DNA of 64,000 nucleotides, taken from the NCBI GenBank assembly GCA_958295985.1, contig OY282432.1:1763282-1827281 (forward strand). The letters are read 5' to 3'. This DNA is from an uncultured Candidatus Binatia bacterium. Lineage in GTDB: Bacteria > Desulfobacterota > Binatia > UBA9968 > JAJDTQ01. Shown piece after piece: positions 48,940-58,665 of the stretch. The translations under genes and the position numbers were made by a program. The notes beneath the pieces were generated by a model. That model was not told the origin of the DNA and searched no databases. It saw only the letters and a list, made by a program, of their open reading frames with translations. Within the stretch, counting starts at the first letter, position 1, and the number at the start of each line of letters is the position of its first letter.

Positions 48940-51234
48940 TCAGCCGTTGCCGTCCCGTTGATTCTCCACCGCCTCCAGCACCCGCTCGGGGAAAAGCGGC
49001 AGCTCCTTGATCCGGACGCCCAGGGCGTCATGGATGGCGTTGCCAATGGCGGGCGCGATGCCCACGATGGCCAGCTCGCCGATGCCCTTGGCGCCGAACG
49101 GACCCTCGGGCAGCGGCACCTCCACGGCGATGGGCTTGATCTCCGGGATCTCCTGGCTCGACGGAATCTTGTAGTCCATAAACGAGGGATTGATGATCCG
49201 GCCCTGGTCGAACTGGAGCCGCTCGTGCAGGGCGTAGCCCAGTCCCATGACCACGCCGCCGACGATCTGGCCGTCGACGCTCAGGGGGTTCAGGCTTTTG
49301 CCCACGTCGTGGGCCGAGGCGATGCGCCGGACCCGGACGATGCCGGTTTCCTCGTCGATCTCCGCTTCCACGGCCTGGGCCGCGTATTTCCAACCGGGCA
49401 CGTACTCCTTCCGCCGGGCCTTGTGGGGCAGCGTCGGGTAGTCCCCCTTGCCGCCGTAGGAGCCCCGGCCCAGGATCGGCCGCACGCTGGTATGAGCCCG
49501 TTCCAGGACCTCGCGAAACGTGAGCGAGAGCTCCGGATGTCCGGGCGACACCACGCGCTGCTCCGCCACCGCGAGATCTTCCCGAGGGACCTCCACCATC
49601 CGGGAAGCCACCTCCAGGAGCTGGGTTCTGGCGTCCTCCGCGGCGATCTTCACAGCCATGCCGGTGTAGAAGGTCACCCGGCTCGAGAAGGTGCCGCGGT
49701 CGTAAGGCGTGGCGCCGGTGTCCGCGCTGGAGATGCCCACCGTCTCCACCGGAAGCCCCAGCACCTCGGCGGCGATCTGGCACAGCACCACGGACATGCC
49801 CTGGCCGATCTCGGAGGCGCCCACCAGCACCTGAGCGCTGCCGTCCTCGTTGAACTGGACGTAGGCGCTGGAGATGCTGGAGTGGGTGGTGGGGGACTTG
49901 GCGATGACCGCGAGGCCGCGGCCCACGTTCCGCGGCTTGGGCTCGGCCCAGCCGATCTCCTCGGCCACGCGTTCCAGGCATTCCCTGAGCCCGATGCTCT
50001 GGACCACGTCGTCGATGGAGTTGATGTCGCCTTCCTCGAGGATGTTCTTGAGGCGGAGTTCCAGCGGGTCCATGCCCAGGCGATCGGCGATCATGTCCAG
50101 TTGTGACTCGATGGCAAAGGCGCCCTCGGGCACCCCCAGCCCGCGCAACTGGGTGCCGCGCATCCTGTTGGTGTAGGCCAGGGTGGACGTGACCCGGATG
50201 TCGTGTATACGGTAAGGGCCGATGCCGTCCTTCATGGCACGGTTGCTGGGGGCCAGGCCCTCGGCGTGGGCGCCCGTGTTCCAGAGAAAGTCGATGTCCC
50301 GGGCCGCCAGGGTCCCGTCCTTCATCACCCCGGTCTTGACCCTCACCGTTGCGGGGGTCGAGCCGGCCGTGGCCGTGAACTCCTCTGCCCGGGTCATGAC
50401 CATCTTCACGGGTTTGCGGCTGTGCAGCGACAGGGCCACGGCGCAGGGTTCCAGCCGCGGCTCGATCTTCCCGCCGAAACCCCCGCCCACCTTGGTGCAG
50501 ATCACCCGCATGCGGCTTTCGGGGATGGCGAAGAGCTCCGCCAGCAGGGTCCGGAGCTGGAACACCTCCTGGCTGCAGGTCCATACCGTCACCGCGTTGC
50601 CCCGGGCCGCTGCCAGGGTTGCGTGGGGTTCCATGTAGCCGTGATGGATCTGGCTGGCGTGGAAGGTGTCCTCGAACACGTAGTCCGCCCTCGCCAGCGC
50701 CGCCTCCACGTCGCCGCGCTGATGGGAAGCCTGGTGGATGATGTTGGTGCCCGGCACCGGACTCCAGGAGGCCAGGTACACCGACCGGGCCGGTCCCAGC
50801 TCCTGGTGAACCAGGGGTGCGCCGTCCCGTGCCGCCTCCTCGGCATCGAAGACCGCCGGTAGTTCCTCGTAGTCCACGTCGATGAGGGCAAGCGCCTCCA
50901 GCGCCCGTTCCTCGTCCGGCGCTGCGGCCGCGGCCACGGGCTCTCCGACGTAGCGCACCTTCTCCACTGCGAAGATCTGCTCGTCCTCGATGGCGTAGCC
51001 GTAGCGCCGCTTCGGCACGTCCCGCGCCGTGATCACGGTGACGCCCGGGAGCGCCCGGGCCCGCTCCACGTCCATGGACCGGATCCTCGCGTGCGGCAGC
51101 GGGCTCCGCAGGACCTTGCCCCACAGCATGCCGGGCTGCGTCACGTCCGGTCCGTAGACGGCCTGGCCGGCGATCATCTCGGCGCCGTCCACGCGTACGA
51201 CCGGAGTTCCGATTACGCGATAGTCATCAGCCAT
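48940..51234 (-). CDS. Molybdenum hydroxylase molybdopterin-binding large subunit (XDH/aldehyde oxidase family)
   Basis: A 764-residue catalytic subunit that would hydroxylate an N-heterocycle or aldehyde at the Mo-cytosine-dinucleotide site. Key motifs: CTKVGGGFGGKIEPRLEP, RGLGVPEGAFAIESQLD at the position where CO dehydrogenase has its Cys loop, LVGASEIGQGMSVVLCQIAA, and the base-catalyst region GPFGAKGIGELAIVGIAPA (GxGE). The AYRCSFR loop of form I CO dehydrogenase is absent, so it is not CoxL proper. First gene of the L-M-S operon. Confidence 0.94.
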   Translation of the reverse strand: MADDYRVIGTPVVRVDGAEMIAGQAVYGPDVTQPGMLWGKVLRSPLPHARIRSMDVERARALPGVTVITARDVPKRRYGYAIEDEQIFAVEKVRYVGEPVAAAAAPDEERALEALALIDVDYEELPAVFDAEEAARDGAPLVHQELGPARSVYLASWSPVPGTNIIHQASHQRGDVEAALARADYVFEDTFHASQIHHGYMEPHATLAAARGNAVTVWTCSQEVFQLRTLLAELFAIPESRMRVICTKVGGGFGGKIEPRLEPCAVALSLHSRKPVKMVMTRAEEFTATAGSTPATVRVKTGVMKDGTLAARDIDFLWNTGAHAEGLAPSNRAMKDGIGPYRIHDIRVTSTLAYTNRMRGTQLRGLGVPEGAFAIESQLDMIADRLGMDPLELRLKNILEEGDINSIDDVVQSIGLRECLERVAEEIGWAEPKPRNVGRGLAVIAKSPTTHSSISSAYVQFNEDGSAQVLVGASEIGQGMSVVLCQIAAEVLGLPVETVGISSADTGATPYDRGTFSSRVTFYTGMAVKIAAEDARTQLLEVASRMVEVPREDLAVAEQRVVSPGHPELSLTFREVLERAHTSVRPILGRGSYGGKGDYPTLPHKARRKEYVPGWKYAAQAVEAEIDEETGIVRVRRIASAHDVGKSLNPLSVDGQIVGGVVMGLGYALHERLQFDQGRIINPSFMDYKIPSSQEIPEIKPIAVEVPLPEGPFGAKGIGELAIVGIAPAIGNAIHDALGVRIKELPLFPERVLEAVENQRDGNG

Positions 51235-51309
51235 GTGGTTCGCTCCGTCCGCTCAATACAGCCCATACGGTGGAGAGGGTCAAGCGCCGTGCGGCCTGGC
51301 GCGGGTCGG

Positions 51310-52737
51310 TCAGATGTCGCAGAGATCGGGCCAGCGCTTTCGGATGCGCTCCTTCACCTCGGCGCTGGCCTCCACCACCTTGGGAAAAACCTCTCTGTCG
51401 TTCCAGGGCCGGCAGGCGTCGATGAGCATTCTCTTGTTGAAGTTCCTGTGGTGGTCCGGGTATGCCAAGGGATCCAGCGGGCTGCTCCAGCAGTTGCGTA
51501 CGACGTCCAGGTCCGTGTCCGGGTCCACCCGAGTGCACATGGCCCACACCACGTCGTCGATGCTGGTGGGATCGATGTCGTCGTCCACCACCACGACCAT
51601 CTTGTTCAGGTACGATCCCGCGTAGGAGCCGGCGGCGGCCATGGCGGCCTGCTTGGTATGGCCCGGATACATCTGCTCGATGGCGACGGTGATGAACATC
51701 TGGCTTCCGCTTCCCTCGTGGTTCCATACCCCCTTGATGCCCGGGACGCCCGCGGCCTCCATCTGCTCCCAGATGGCCGAGCTGCTGAGGAAGCTGGAAA
51801 TGTAGGTGTCGTCGCTGGGGGGCTTGCGCGGCACGGTGCCGAGAATGATGGGATCGTTCCGGTACATCAGCGACGCGACCTCGATGACCGGCTGTTTCTC
51901 ACGGCCCCCGGCGTAGTAGCCGGTCCACTCTCCGAAGGGTCCTTCGGGCTCGAAACGGCCCGGCGGTATGTGACCTTCGATCGCGATCTCGGCTGTGGCC
52001 GGAAGCGGCAGGTTCGTCACCTCGCCGCGAACGACGTCCACAGGCTCCCCGCGGATACCCCCGGCCACGTCGTATTCACAGACCCCCGCGCCGGCATGGA
52101 GGCCGGCCATCAGATAGATCAACGGGTCGTGGCCGAAGGAGACGGCGACGGGGCAGGCCTGGTTTCTGCGCCAGTATTTCTCCAGGATGAGCCGTCCCTG
52201 CTTGCCCGCGGTAATCATGATACCCAGGGTTTTCCGGTCGTGAACCACCACCCGGTAGCAGCCCACGTTGATCCAGTCGGAGTCCGGGTCCTGCATGACG
52301 ACGGCGCAGCCCGTTCCCAGATAGCGGCCGCCGTCGTCCTCATGCCACTTGGGCGTGGGGAACCGGAGCATGTCGATGTTCCCGCCCGTCGCCACGTTTT
52401 CCTGCAGCGGACCCGAGTCCGTCACGTGAGGCTTGATGCCGGGCAAGGCGCCGTGGAACCGGCGGCAATGCTGCACCATGCCCGCAAGCGACAGGTCCCG
52501 GGGAATATCGAGCGTGGCGGCCACCCGTTGGGGGGATGTGGTGACGTTGGCGAGCACGCGGAATCCCGGCGGGTAGCCGGGTATCTCGTCGAACAGGAGC
52601 GCCGGACGGCCGACCCGCTCCATGTAGAGATCGGTAATGGCGCCGATCTCTTCGTCGCAGTCCGCGCCGTTGACGCGGCGGACCTGGCCCAGTGCGTCGA
52701 TACGGTCGATCCAGTCACGCAGATCGTTTACGGGCAT
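51310..52737 (-). CDS. UbiD family (de)carboxylase
   Basis: A 475-residue prenylated-FMN-dependent decarboxylase. Family signatures include PVNDLRDWIDRIDALGQV at the N-terminus, YLGTGCAVVMQDPDSDWINV, GCYRVVVHDRKTLGIMI, and FEPEGPFGEWTGYYAG with the conserved Glu. UbiD relatives reversibly decarboxylate aromatic or heteroaromatic acids and need a UbiX flavin prenyltransferase, not seen in the window. It lies 75 bp upstream of the molybdenum hydroxylase genes, suggesting sequential ring hydroxylation and decarboxylation. Confidence 0.93.
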   Translation of the reverse strand: MPVNDLRDWIDRIDALGQVRRVNGADCDEEIGAITDLYMERVGRPALLFDEIPGYPPGFRVLANVTTSPQRVAATLDIPRDLSLAGMVQHCRRFHGALPGIKPHVTDSGPLQENVATGGNIDMLRFPTPKWHEDDGGRYLGTGCAVVMQDPDSDWINVGCYRVVVHDRKTLGIMITAGKQGRLILEKYWRRNQACPVAVSFGHDPLIYLMAGLHAGAGVCEYDVAGGIRGEPVDVVRGEVTNLPLPATAEIAIEGHIPPGRFEPEGPFGEWTGYYAGGREKQPVIEVASLMYRNDPIILGTVPRKPPSDDTYISSFLSSSAIWEQMEAAGVPGIKGVWNHEGSGSQMFITVAIEQMYPGHTKQAAMAAAGSYAGSYLNKMVVVVDDDIDPTSIDDVVWAMCTRVDPDTDLDVVRNCWSSPLDPLAYPDHHRNFNKRMLIDACRPWNDREVFPKVVEASAEVKERIRKRWPDLCDI

Positions 52738-52819
52738 CGGTTACCGCTCCGGCGTTCAGACCAGGGATCGACTGCCCGGTGTGCGCGGGATAATCGGGTC
52801 CAATCGATTGGCGAGGCGC

Positions 52820-53806
52820 TCACAAGCAGCCGAACTCCTTGTAGAAGCGTTCGGCTCCCGGGTGCAGCGGCACCACGCATTCGGTGCACAGACGCTCCGG
52901 GCGTATGGGCACTTCCAGATCCCTCAGATGAGGGGCCAACGGCGCATATGGCGCGGCAATGCGGTCCCTCCGCTCCATGCTGGTCTGCGCCAGGAGATAG
53001 GCGACCTCGTCCGGCAGGTCCGCCCTCGAGAACAGCAGCCAACCGCCGAAATCCACCGTCAAGAGGTCGCTCTCAATCCCCTTGAGGCGACCCTTGGGAA
53101 TGACGGCCTGGCCGAAACCGTAGGAATCCTTCATGTACGCGACGGCTTGCGGGTTTAGCGGCAAGGCGCGCATGGGCCTTGCTTCGGCCAGTTCCTCCCA
53201 GCACTCGTCGTGGACTCCCTCCTGGAAGACCGCGTTGCCCTCGCCGCGCCGGACCATGGGCACGCCCACGATGGCAGGCCCGGGGAACAGCACCTTGCCG
53301 CCCCAGGAGTTGACGGCCTCGTAGCTGAAGCCGTACCATTTCATGACCTGCTCCACGGTCCACGTCAGCGTGTCCGGGCCCGTCGGCCCCACCCGGCCCG
53401 ACACCAGGGTCATGGGCGGCCTGCGCGCCGCGATCTCGTCCATCGAGTGGATGTTCAACTCCTCCGCCACCAGCCAGAAGATGTAATCGGGTTCCGGGAA
53501 TCTTGCGATGGCCCTGAGTTCGCCGACGCCGGCCCGGAACAGCCCCTTCCCCTCGGTGGCCATCCGCGCGTTGGCGGGAGGGTTGGTGATGCCCACGTCC
53601 GCCAGCCCCGCGCCTACGGTCTTGGGATTCTCCAACGAACCCAACCCGAATCGTCCCGTGAAGACGCCGACACTTGAAATCGGTCCAGGCTCCTCGCGAT
53701 AGCCGTTCAGGCCCTCGGCCAGTTCGTCAGTGATGCGCCACCAGGGATGGGATGGCGAATGGGACGCGATCTTGAGGATGTAACCGCTGTCATCTTTCTC
53801 GAGCAT
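52820..53806 (-). CDS. TAXI-type (TRAP) substrate-binding-like protein without a visible signal peptide
   Basis: A 328-residue protein: LKIASHSPSHPWWRITDELA opens it, followed by VGITNPPANARMAT, PEPDYIFWLVAEELN and GPDTLTWTVEQVMKWYGFSY, consistent with the NMT1/TAXI binding fold. No signal peptide precedes the ATG at 53806 or the longer start at 53875 (MLLSGARSGLLWPES), so it may be cytoplasmic, or the true 5' end may differ. GGAGGAGG lies 11 nt before 53806. It is 82 bp upstream of ubiD and probably in its operon. Confidence 0.65.
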   Translation of the reverse strand: MLEKDDSGYILKIASHSPSHPWWRITDELAEGLNGYREEPGPISSVGVFTGRFGLGSLENPKTVGAGLADVGITNPPANARMATEGKGLFRAGVGELRAIARFPEPDYIFWLVAEELNIHSMDEIAARRPPMTLVSGRVGPTGPDTLTWTVEQVMKWYGFSYEAVNSWGGKVLFPGPAIVGVPMVRRGEGNAVFQEGVHDECWEELAEARPMRALPLNPQAVAYMKDSYGFGQAVIPKGRLKGIESDLLTVDFGGWLLFSRADLPDEVAYLLAQTSMERRDRIAAPYAPLAPHLRDLEVPIRPERLCTECVVPLHPGAERFYKEFGCL

Positions 53807-54145
53807 CCAGTCGCGAACCTCCTCCGGGTGTGATTCGGGCCAAAGCAGCCCGCTCCGGGCCCCGGACAATAGCACCGGCTTTTTTCCCAGGTCAAATACG
53901 TTGGCGGCTGCCGGAGGAACGGCCTTGCGCGCACATATATGTCTGCCCTATACAGGCGAGTGGGTGGGTTTCTTGCAGATCCGGCACTTTGCGGCGTGCT
54001 CGCAACAAGCGAGTCAGGTAGGGCGAAAGGGTGGCCCGCATGACCAACCCCATGCGGACGGTACATCCCCAGGAAACCGGGCCGGCAGTTGTATTCCGTG
54101 TGAAGTCCAGAGGAGTCCAGTTGGGAGGATGAAGGGGTTCGGGAC
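53807..54145. other. Divergent intergenic region with candidate promoter
   Basis: No gene is supported here beyond a possible 23-codon extension of the TAXI gene. TTGCGC (53925-53930) and TATACA (53949-53954), 18 bp apart, could drive the amidase gene; ACATATATGT between them is a small palindrome. Confidence 0.35.
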
Positions 54146-55597
54146 ATGGAAGAGCGGGAGCTGGAACAACTGACGATTTCGCAGTTGGCCGGGCAGATCG
54201 AGAGCCGAGAGGTATCTCCTGTAGACCTGATGAATCTCGTATTCGAGCGGATGGAACGACTGAATCCTGTCCTGAACGCGTACGTGACGATGACGAAGGA
54301 TCAGGCGTTTGCGGATGCCGGGACGGCGGCGAAGGAGATCGAGAGCGGGCACTACCGGGGCCCGCTGCATGGAATCCCGTTTTCCATCAAGGACAATATT
54401 GCCATCGAAGGCGTGAGAACCACCGCGGGATCGAAGATTCTTTCCGATTGGAAGCCCGACCATGATGCAACGGTGGTGAGCAAACTGAGAGCTGCGGGCG
54501 CAGTGATCCTGGGCAAGACCCACATGCACGAGTGGGCCAAGTCGAGCCATACCAACAACGTGTTCTACGGCCCCAGCCGCAATCCCTGGGACGTGGCCCG
54601 AGCCACCGGCGGATCGAGCGGCGGCTCCGCCGCGGCGGTGGCGGCGAGCCTGGGCTTGGCGTCCATCGGCACCGACAGCGCCGGCTCGGTGCGGAATCCC
54701 GCGGCGCTCTGCGGCATCGCCGGACTGAAGCCGACACACGGGAGAGTGAGCATGTTTGGCGGGGTCCCCGGCACGGGACCCGGTTCGATCAATCACTTCG
54801 GCGTTCTGGCCAAGACGGTCGAGGATTGTTCCCTCGTCCTGACCTGCATCGCAGGAAGTGACCCCAGGGATGCGTTCAGCGCCGACGTGCCCGTGCCGGA
54901 TTATTCCAAGGGCATCACGAAAGACGTCAGCGGGTTTAAGGTAGGGCTCATCAGGGGCTACTTTGAGGACCTGATGTTCGATGAGGTCAGACAAGTCTTC
55001 GCGGAGGCCGTCCGTTTCCTCAGGTCCCTCGGACTTGCGACGGAAGAGGTATCGATCCCGCACATGGAGCTTCTGCCGGCGGTCCAGGCGTGCATTGCCC
55101 GGGTGGAGGACATGCCGGACCATGACCCTTATCTTCGAACGCGGCCCCGGGACTACAGTCCGGGGATGCTGAGGAACCTCATCGGCTCGCTGCTGATACC
55201 CGGCAGCGCCGTCAACACCGCGCACCGGGTCCGGCGCCTCGTCTTCGAGGGATTCGAGCGGGCCTTCGAGCGCGTTCAGGTGATGGTGGCGCCCACCATC
55301 GCGTTCCCCGCGCCCACCATCGAGGACCTGGATCGTGGCTACACCGTCATCGACGGCCGGGAGGTCAGGCTTTCCGACCGCCGCGGCAACCTTTTCACGC
55401 TGTGCACGATCCCGTTCAATCAGACCGGGCTTCCCGCCCTCAGCGTGTGTTGCGGCTTCTCCCCCTCGGGCCTGCCCATCGGCATGCAGATCGTCGGCAA
55501 ACCCTTCGACGAGGAGACGGTCCTGCGGGTGGGTCATGCCTACGAGCGGGCGGCGGGGTGGTACAAGAGGACACCGGATCTCCGGGTTGGGAGATGA
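54146..55597 (+). CDS. Amidase (amidase signature family, GatA-like)
   Basis: A 483-residue amidase-signature enzyme. The Ser-cisSer-Lys triad is in place: K82 (PFSIKDNIAIEG), S157 (TGGSSGGSAAAVAA) and S181 (TDSAGSVRNPAALCG). Without gatB/gatC nearby it is a catabolic amidase rather than a tRNA amidotransferase subunit. It hydrolyses a carboxamide to acid and ammonia. The downstream nitrilase-family gene starts inside its last codons, and the hydantoinase genes follow: one probable operon. Confidence 0.92.
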   Translation: MEERELEQLTISQLAGQIESREVSPVDLMNLVFERMERLNPVLNAYVTMTKDQAFADAGTAAKEIESGHYRGPLHGIPFSIKDNIAIEGVRTTAGSKILSDWKPDHDATVVSKLRAAGAVILGKTHMHEWAKSSHTNNVFYGPSRNPWDVARATGGSSGGSAAAVAASLGLASIGTDSAGSVRNPAALCGIAGLKPTHGRVSMFGGVPGTGPGSINHFGVLAKTVEDCSLVLTCIAGSDPRDAFSADVPVPDYSKGITKDVSGFKVGLIRGYFEDLMFDEVRQVFAEAVRFLRSLGLATEEVSIPHMELLPAVQACIARVEDMPDHDPYLRTRPRDYSPGMLRNLIGSLLIPGSAVNTAHRVRRLVFEGFERAFERVQVMVAPTIAFPAPTIEDLDRGYTVIDGREVRLSDRRGNLFTLCTIPFNQTGLPALSVCCGFSPSGLPIGMQIVGKPFDEETVLRVGHAYERAAGWYKRTPDLRVGR

Positions 55598-55599
55598 TC

Positions 55600-56445
55600 A
55601 TGCCGCGCGTGGCGGTCGCACAGTTCAGCGGGAACGTGGATTGGCGGGAGAACATCGCCGCGGTCCGCCGTCTGGCGCTTCGAGCGGCCGGGGCGGGCGC
55701 GGACCTCATCGGCTTTCCCGAGCTGGCCAGCACCATCTATCCCGCGTTCACCAATGACCCCGAGCTGTTCAAGCTGGCCGAGCCGGAGGACGGTCCGTCG
55801 GTGACGGCGGCCCGGGCCATCGCGCGGGAGGCGGGTCTGGTGCTGGTCTACCCGTTCTTCGAGCGGGAAGGGGACGGCTACTACAACAGCGCGGTGGTGT
55901 TCGGCCGCGACGGACAGCGGCTCACCAAGTATCGCAAGAACACGATCCCCAGCGGTCTGGGGCGGCTGGTGGGAACGAGCGGCAGCGAAGAGTACTACTT
56001 CCGGCCCGGCGACCTCGGCTTCCCCGTGGTGCAGACGGACCTGGGGGTCAAGCTCGGCCTGAACATATGCTACGACCGGAACCTGCCGGAACCGGCCCGG
56101 TGCGCCGCGCTGAACGGCGCCGAGCTGCTGTGCCTGCCGGTGACCAGCACCCAGCGGGCGCGCTCGCGCTGGGAGATGCTGCTGTGCGCGCGGGCGGTGG
56201 AGAACGTCATGTACGTGGCGGCGCCCAACCGGGTGGGCCTGGATCGGGGAGGGGCGCCCGGGGAGTTCTATTTCGGCGAGAGCCTGATCATCAACCCGCG
56301 GGGCGAGGTCGTGGCCCACGCCAGCGCCACCGAGGAGGACGTGGTGTGGGCCGACCTGGACCTCGACCTGCTGGAGCGGCAGCGCAGGAACTGGATCTTC
56401 TTCACGGACCGGAGGCCCGATCAGTACACGGCCATCAGGCGGTGA
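55600..56445 (+). CDS. Nitrilase/carbon-nitrogen hydrolase family amidase
   Basis: A 281-residue C-N hydrolase with the catalytic set E41 (GFPELAST), K113 (TKYRKNTIP) and C157 (LNICYDRNLPE). The K-x-H/N-T-IP and ICYD patterns are closest to N-carbamoyl-amino-acid hydrolases and related amidases rather than true nitrilases. GGGAG at 55589 favours the ATG at 55600 over the one at 55594 that overlaps the amidase stop. With hydantoinase genes next door, an N-carbamoyl product is a reasonable substrate guess. Confidence 0.9.
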   Translation: MPRVAVAQFSGNVDWRENIAAVRRLALRAAGAGADLIGFPELASTIYPAFTNDPELFKLAEPEDGPSVTAARAIAREAGLVLVYPFFEREGDGYYNSAVVFGRDGQRLTKYRKNTIPSGLGRLVGTSGSEEYYFRPGDLGFPVVQTDLGVKLGLNICYDRNLPEPARCAALNGAELLCLPVTSTQRARSRWEMLLCARAVENVMYVAAPNRVGLDRGGAPGEFYFGESLIINPRGEVVAHASATEEDVVWADLDLDLLERQRRNWIFFTDRRPDQYTAIRR

Positions 56446-56498
56446 TCGGGCAGGCCGAGGCCGCGAGCCTTCGGCCGTTCGAAGTCACGGAGACCGAC

Positions 56499-58601
56499 AT
56501 GGAGTACAACTTGGGGGTGGATATCGGCGGCACGTTCACCGACTGCGTCGTCGTGGACGAGGCCGGCGAGTTGACCGTGGGCAAGGCGTTGTCCACGCCG
56601 GACAACTTCGCCCTCGGCGTCCTCAGCGCGGTCCGCGATGCCGCGGAGCACTTGGGCATGACCGGCGAAGGGGCCTTGCTCCACGCCGCCAAGCTGTTCT
56701 TCCACGGCTGCACGGTAGGAGACAATACCTTGCTGACCCGCTCGGGGGCCAGGACCGGACTCATCACCACCAGGGGCTTCGCCGACAGCGTCTACATGAT
56801 GCGGGGCCGGATGACCGAGGGGCTCACCGAGGCTGAGACCGCGCATTTCTACGCCTTGACCAAGCCGGACCCGTTGGTGCCCCGGAGGCTGATAGGGGAG
56901 GTGAAGGAGCGCATCGACTACAAGGGCGCGGTGGTGGTGGAGCTGGACCTCGACGAGGCGGCGGACGTGGTGGAGCGACTGGTGTCCGAGGGCGTGACCG
57001 CGATCGCCGTTTCGCTCCTGTGGTCCATCGCCAACGACAGCCACGAAAAGGCACTGGAGGAGCTGATCAAGTCGCGGCATCCGGACCTGTTCGTGAGTCT
57101 GTCCTCGGAGGTGGCGCCCTACCTGGGCGAGTACGAGCGGACCATCACCACCGTCTTCAACGCCTACATCGGTCCCACCCTCTCGTCGTACCTGTCCAGC
57201 TTGGGCGAGTCCCTGGCGGCCAAGGGATTACACAACGCGCCGCTCATCATGCAGGCCTACGGCGGCGTGCTGGACAGCGACGCGTGCGTGCGCCGGGGCG
57301 TGGGTCTGGTGGAGTCGGGGCCGGCCGCGGGCGTGGTGGGCGGCCAGTACTTCTGCGACAAGATCGACGAGCCCAACATCCTGGTCACCGACATGGGCGG
57401 GACCACGTTCAAGGTGGGCTTGGTGCGGGACGGCCGAATCGAGAAGAACTACAGCCCGGTGATCCTGCGCCACGCCGTGCTGGCCACCAAGATATGGGTG
57501 GAGTCCATCGGCGCGGGCGGCGGCAGCATCGGCTGGGTGGATGAAGAGAAGGGGCTCATGAAGGTGGGGCCCCAGGGGGCGGGCGCCAAGCCCGGGCCGG
57601 CGAGCTACGGTCTGGGCGGCACCGAACCCACGGTTTCGGACGTCGATCTGGTGCTGGGTTACCTGAACCCCGATTACTTCCTGGGCGGGCGCATGCGGCT
57701 GGAACGGGAGGCGGCGGTGCGGGCGATACAGGCGAAGGTCGCCGGCCCCCTGGGGATGAGCCTGACCGAGGCGGCCAGCGGGCTCTACCGCATCACCAAT
57801 GCGCAGATGGCGGACCTGATCCGGCGGGCGACGGTTGAGCGCGGTCACGATCCCCGGAACTTCGTGCTGTTCGTCACCGGCGGGGCCGGGCCGGTGCACT
57901 GCGGCCGGTACGCCGCGGAGTTGGGCATCCAGGAGGTGGTGGTGCCCATGACCTCCTCGGTGCACGGCGGTCTGGGCCTCTTGGCCTCCGATGTCGTGTT
58001 CGAGTACGGCAAGGCGGAGCGGCTGGTGTATCCGCCGGATGCCAAGGTCGTCAACGCCACCTTCGCCGGGCTGTTGGACAAGGCCCGGCAGGACCTGGAG
58101 AAGATGGGGTTCGCGGGCGAGGAGATCGCCGTGATTCGAAGCCTGGACATGCGTTACCGCTTCCAGTGCCACGAGCTCAACGCCGAGTTGCCGCCGGGGA
58201 CCGCCGAGCTCGGCATGGAGGACTTCCAGTGGCTCGACCAGGCCTTCGACGAGCTCTACGAACAGTCCTACGGTCCGGGATCGGGCTATCGGGAGGCGGG
58301 CAAGGAGATCATCACCTTCCGGCTCCGCGCGGTGGGCAAGATACAACACCCCAACATCAAGCGTTATGCCAAGGGCGCCGCGAACCCCGGCGATGCCCTC
58401 AAGGGGAAGAGGAACGCATACTTCGAGCAGGAGCGGGACTTCCTCCCCGCGGACATCTACGACTTCGAGCGGCTCAAGCCGGGAATGGAGATCAACGGGG
58501 CGGGAATCATCGAGAGCCCGGTGACCACCATCGTGGTGGGGCCGGGCGATACGGCGGTGATGGATGAGTACCGCAATATCAGGATGCACGTCCGGGTCTG
58601 A
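56499..58601 (+). CDS. hyuA: Hydantoinase/oxoprolinase A subunit (HyuA)
   Basis: A 700-residue ATP-dependent subunit of the hydantoinase/5-oxoprolinase/acetone carboxylase family. YNLGVDIGGTFTDCVVVDEA is the N-terminal phosphate loop of the actin-like fold; ILVTDMGGTTFKVGLV is the second. HGCTVGDNTLLTRSGARTGL and HDPRNFVLFVTGGAGPVHCG are also standard. It phosphorylates the substrate with ATP for ring opening or carboxylation by the B subunit, encoded 64 bp downstream. Confidence 0.94.
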   Translation: MEYNLGVDIGGTFTDCVVVDEAGELTVGKALSTPDNFALGVLSAVRDAAEHLGMTGEGALLHAAKLFFHGCTVGDNTLLTRSGARTGLITTRGFADSVYMMRGRMTEGLTEAETAHFYALTKPDPLVPRRLIGEVKERIDYKGAVVVELDLDEAADVVERLVSEGVTAIAVSLLWSIANDSHEKALEELIKSRHPDLFVSLSSEVAPYLGEYERTITTVFNAYIGPTLSSYLSSLGESLAAKGLHNAPLIMQAYGGVLDSDACVRRGVGLVESGPAAGVVGGQYFCDKIDEPNILVTDMGGTTFKVGLVRDGRIEKNYSPVILRHAVLATKIWVESIGAGGGSIGWVDEEKGLMKVGPQGAGAKPGPASYGLGGTEPTVSDVDLVLGYLNPDYFLGGRMRLEREAAVRAIQAKVAGPLGMSLTEAASGLYRITNAQMADLIRRATVERGHDPRNFVLFVTGGAGPVHCGRYAAELGIQEVVVPMTSSVHGGLGLLASDVVFEYGKAERLVYPPDAKVVNATFAGLLDKARQDLEKMGFAGEEIAVIRSLDMRYRFQCHELNAELPPGTAELGMEDFQWLDQAFDELYEQSYGPGSGYREAGKEIITFRLRAVGKIQHPNIKRYAKGAANPGDALKGKRNAYFEQERDFLPADIYDFERLKPGMEINGAGIIESPVTTIVVGPGDTAVMDEYRNIRMHVRV

Positions 58602-58665
58602 CGACGTGCGCGCCGTGCATGATGCCAGGCACACAGACTCCCCGACCGCGAACAAGGAGCGTTCC

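Noticed and set aside
48940..51234. Form I CO dehydrogenase large subunit
   Set aside because: The AYRCSFR active-site loop is missing; RGLGVPEG occupies that position, as in general xanthine/aldehyde-type hydroxylases.
54146..55597. GatA subunit of the tRNA amidotransferase
   Set aside because: No gatB or gatC nearby, and the context is nitrilase and hydantoinase genes.
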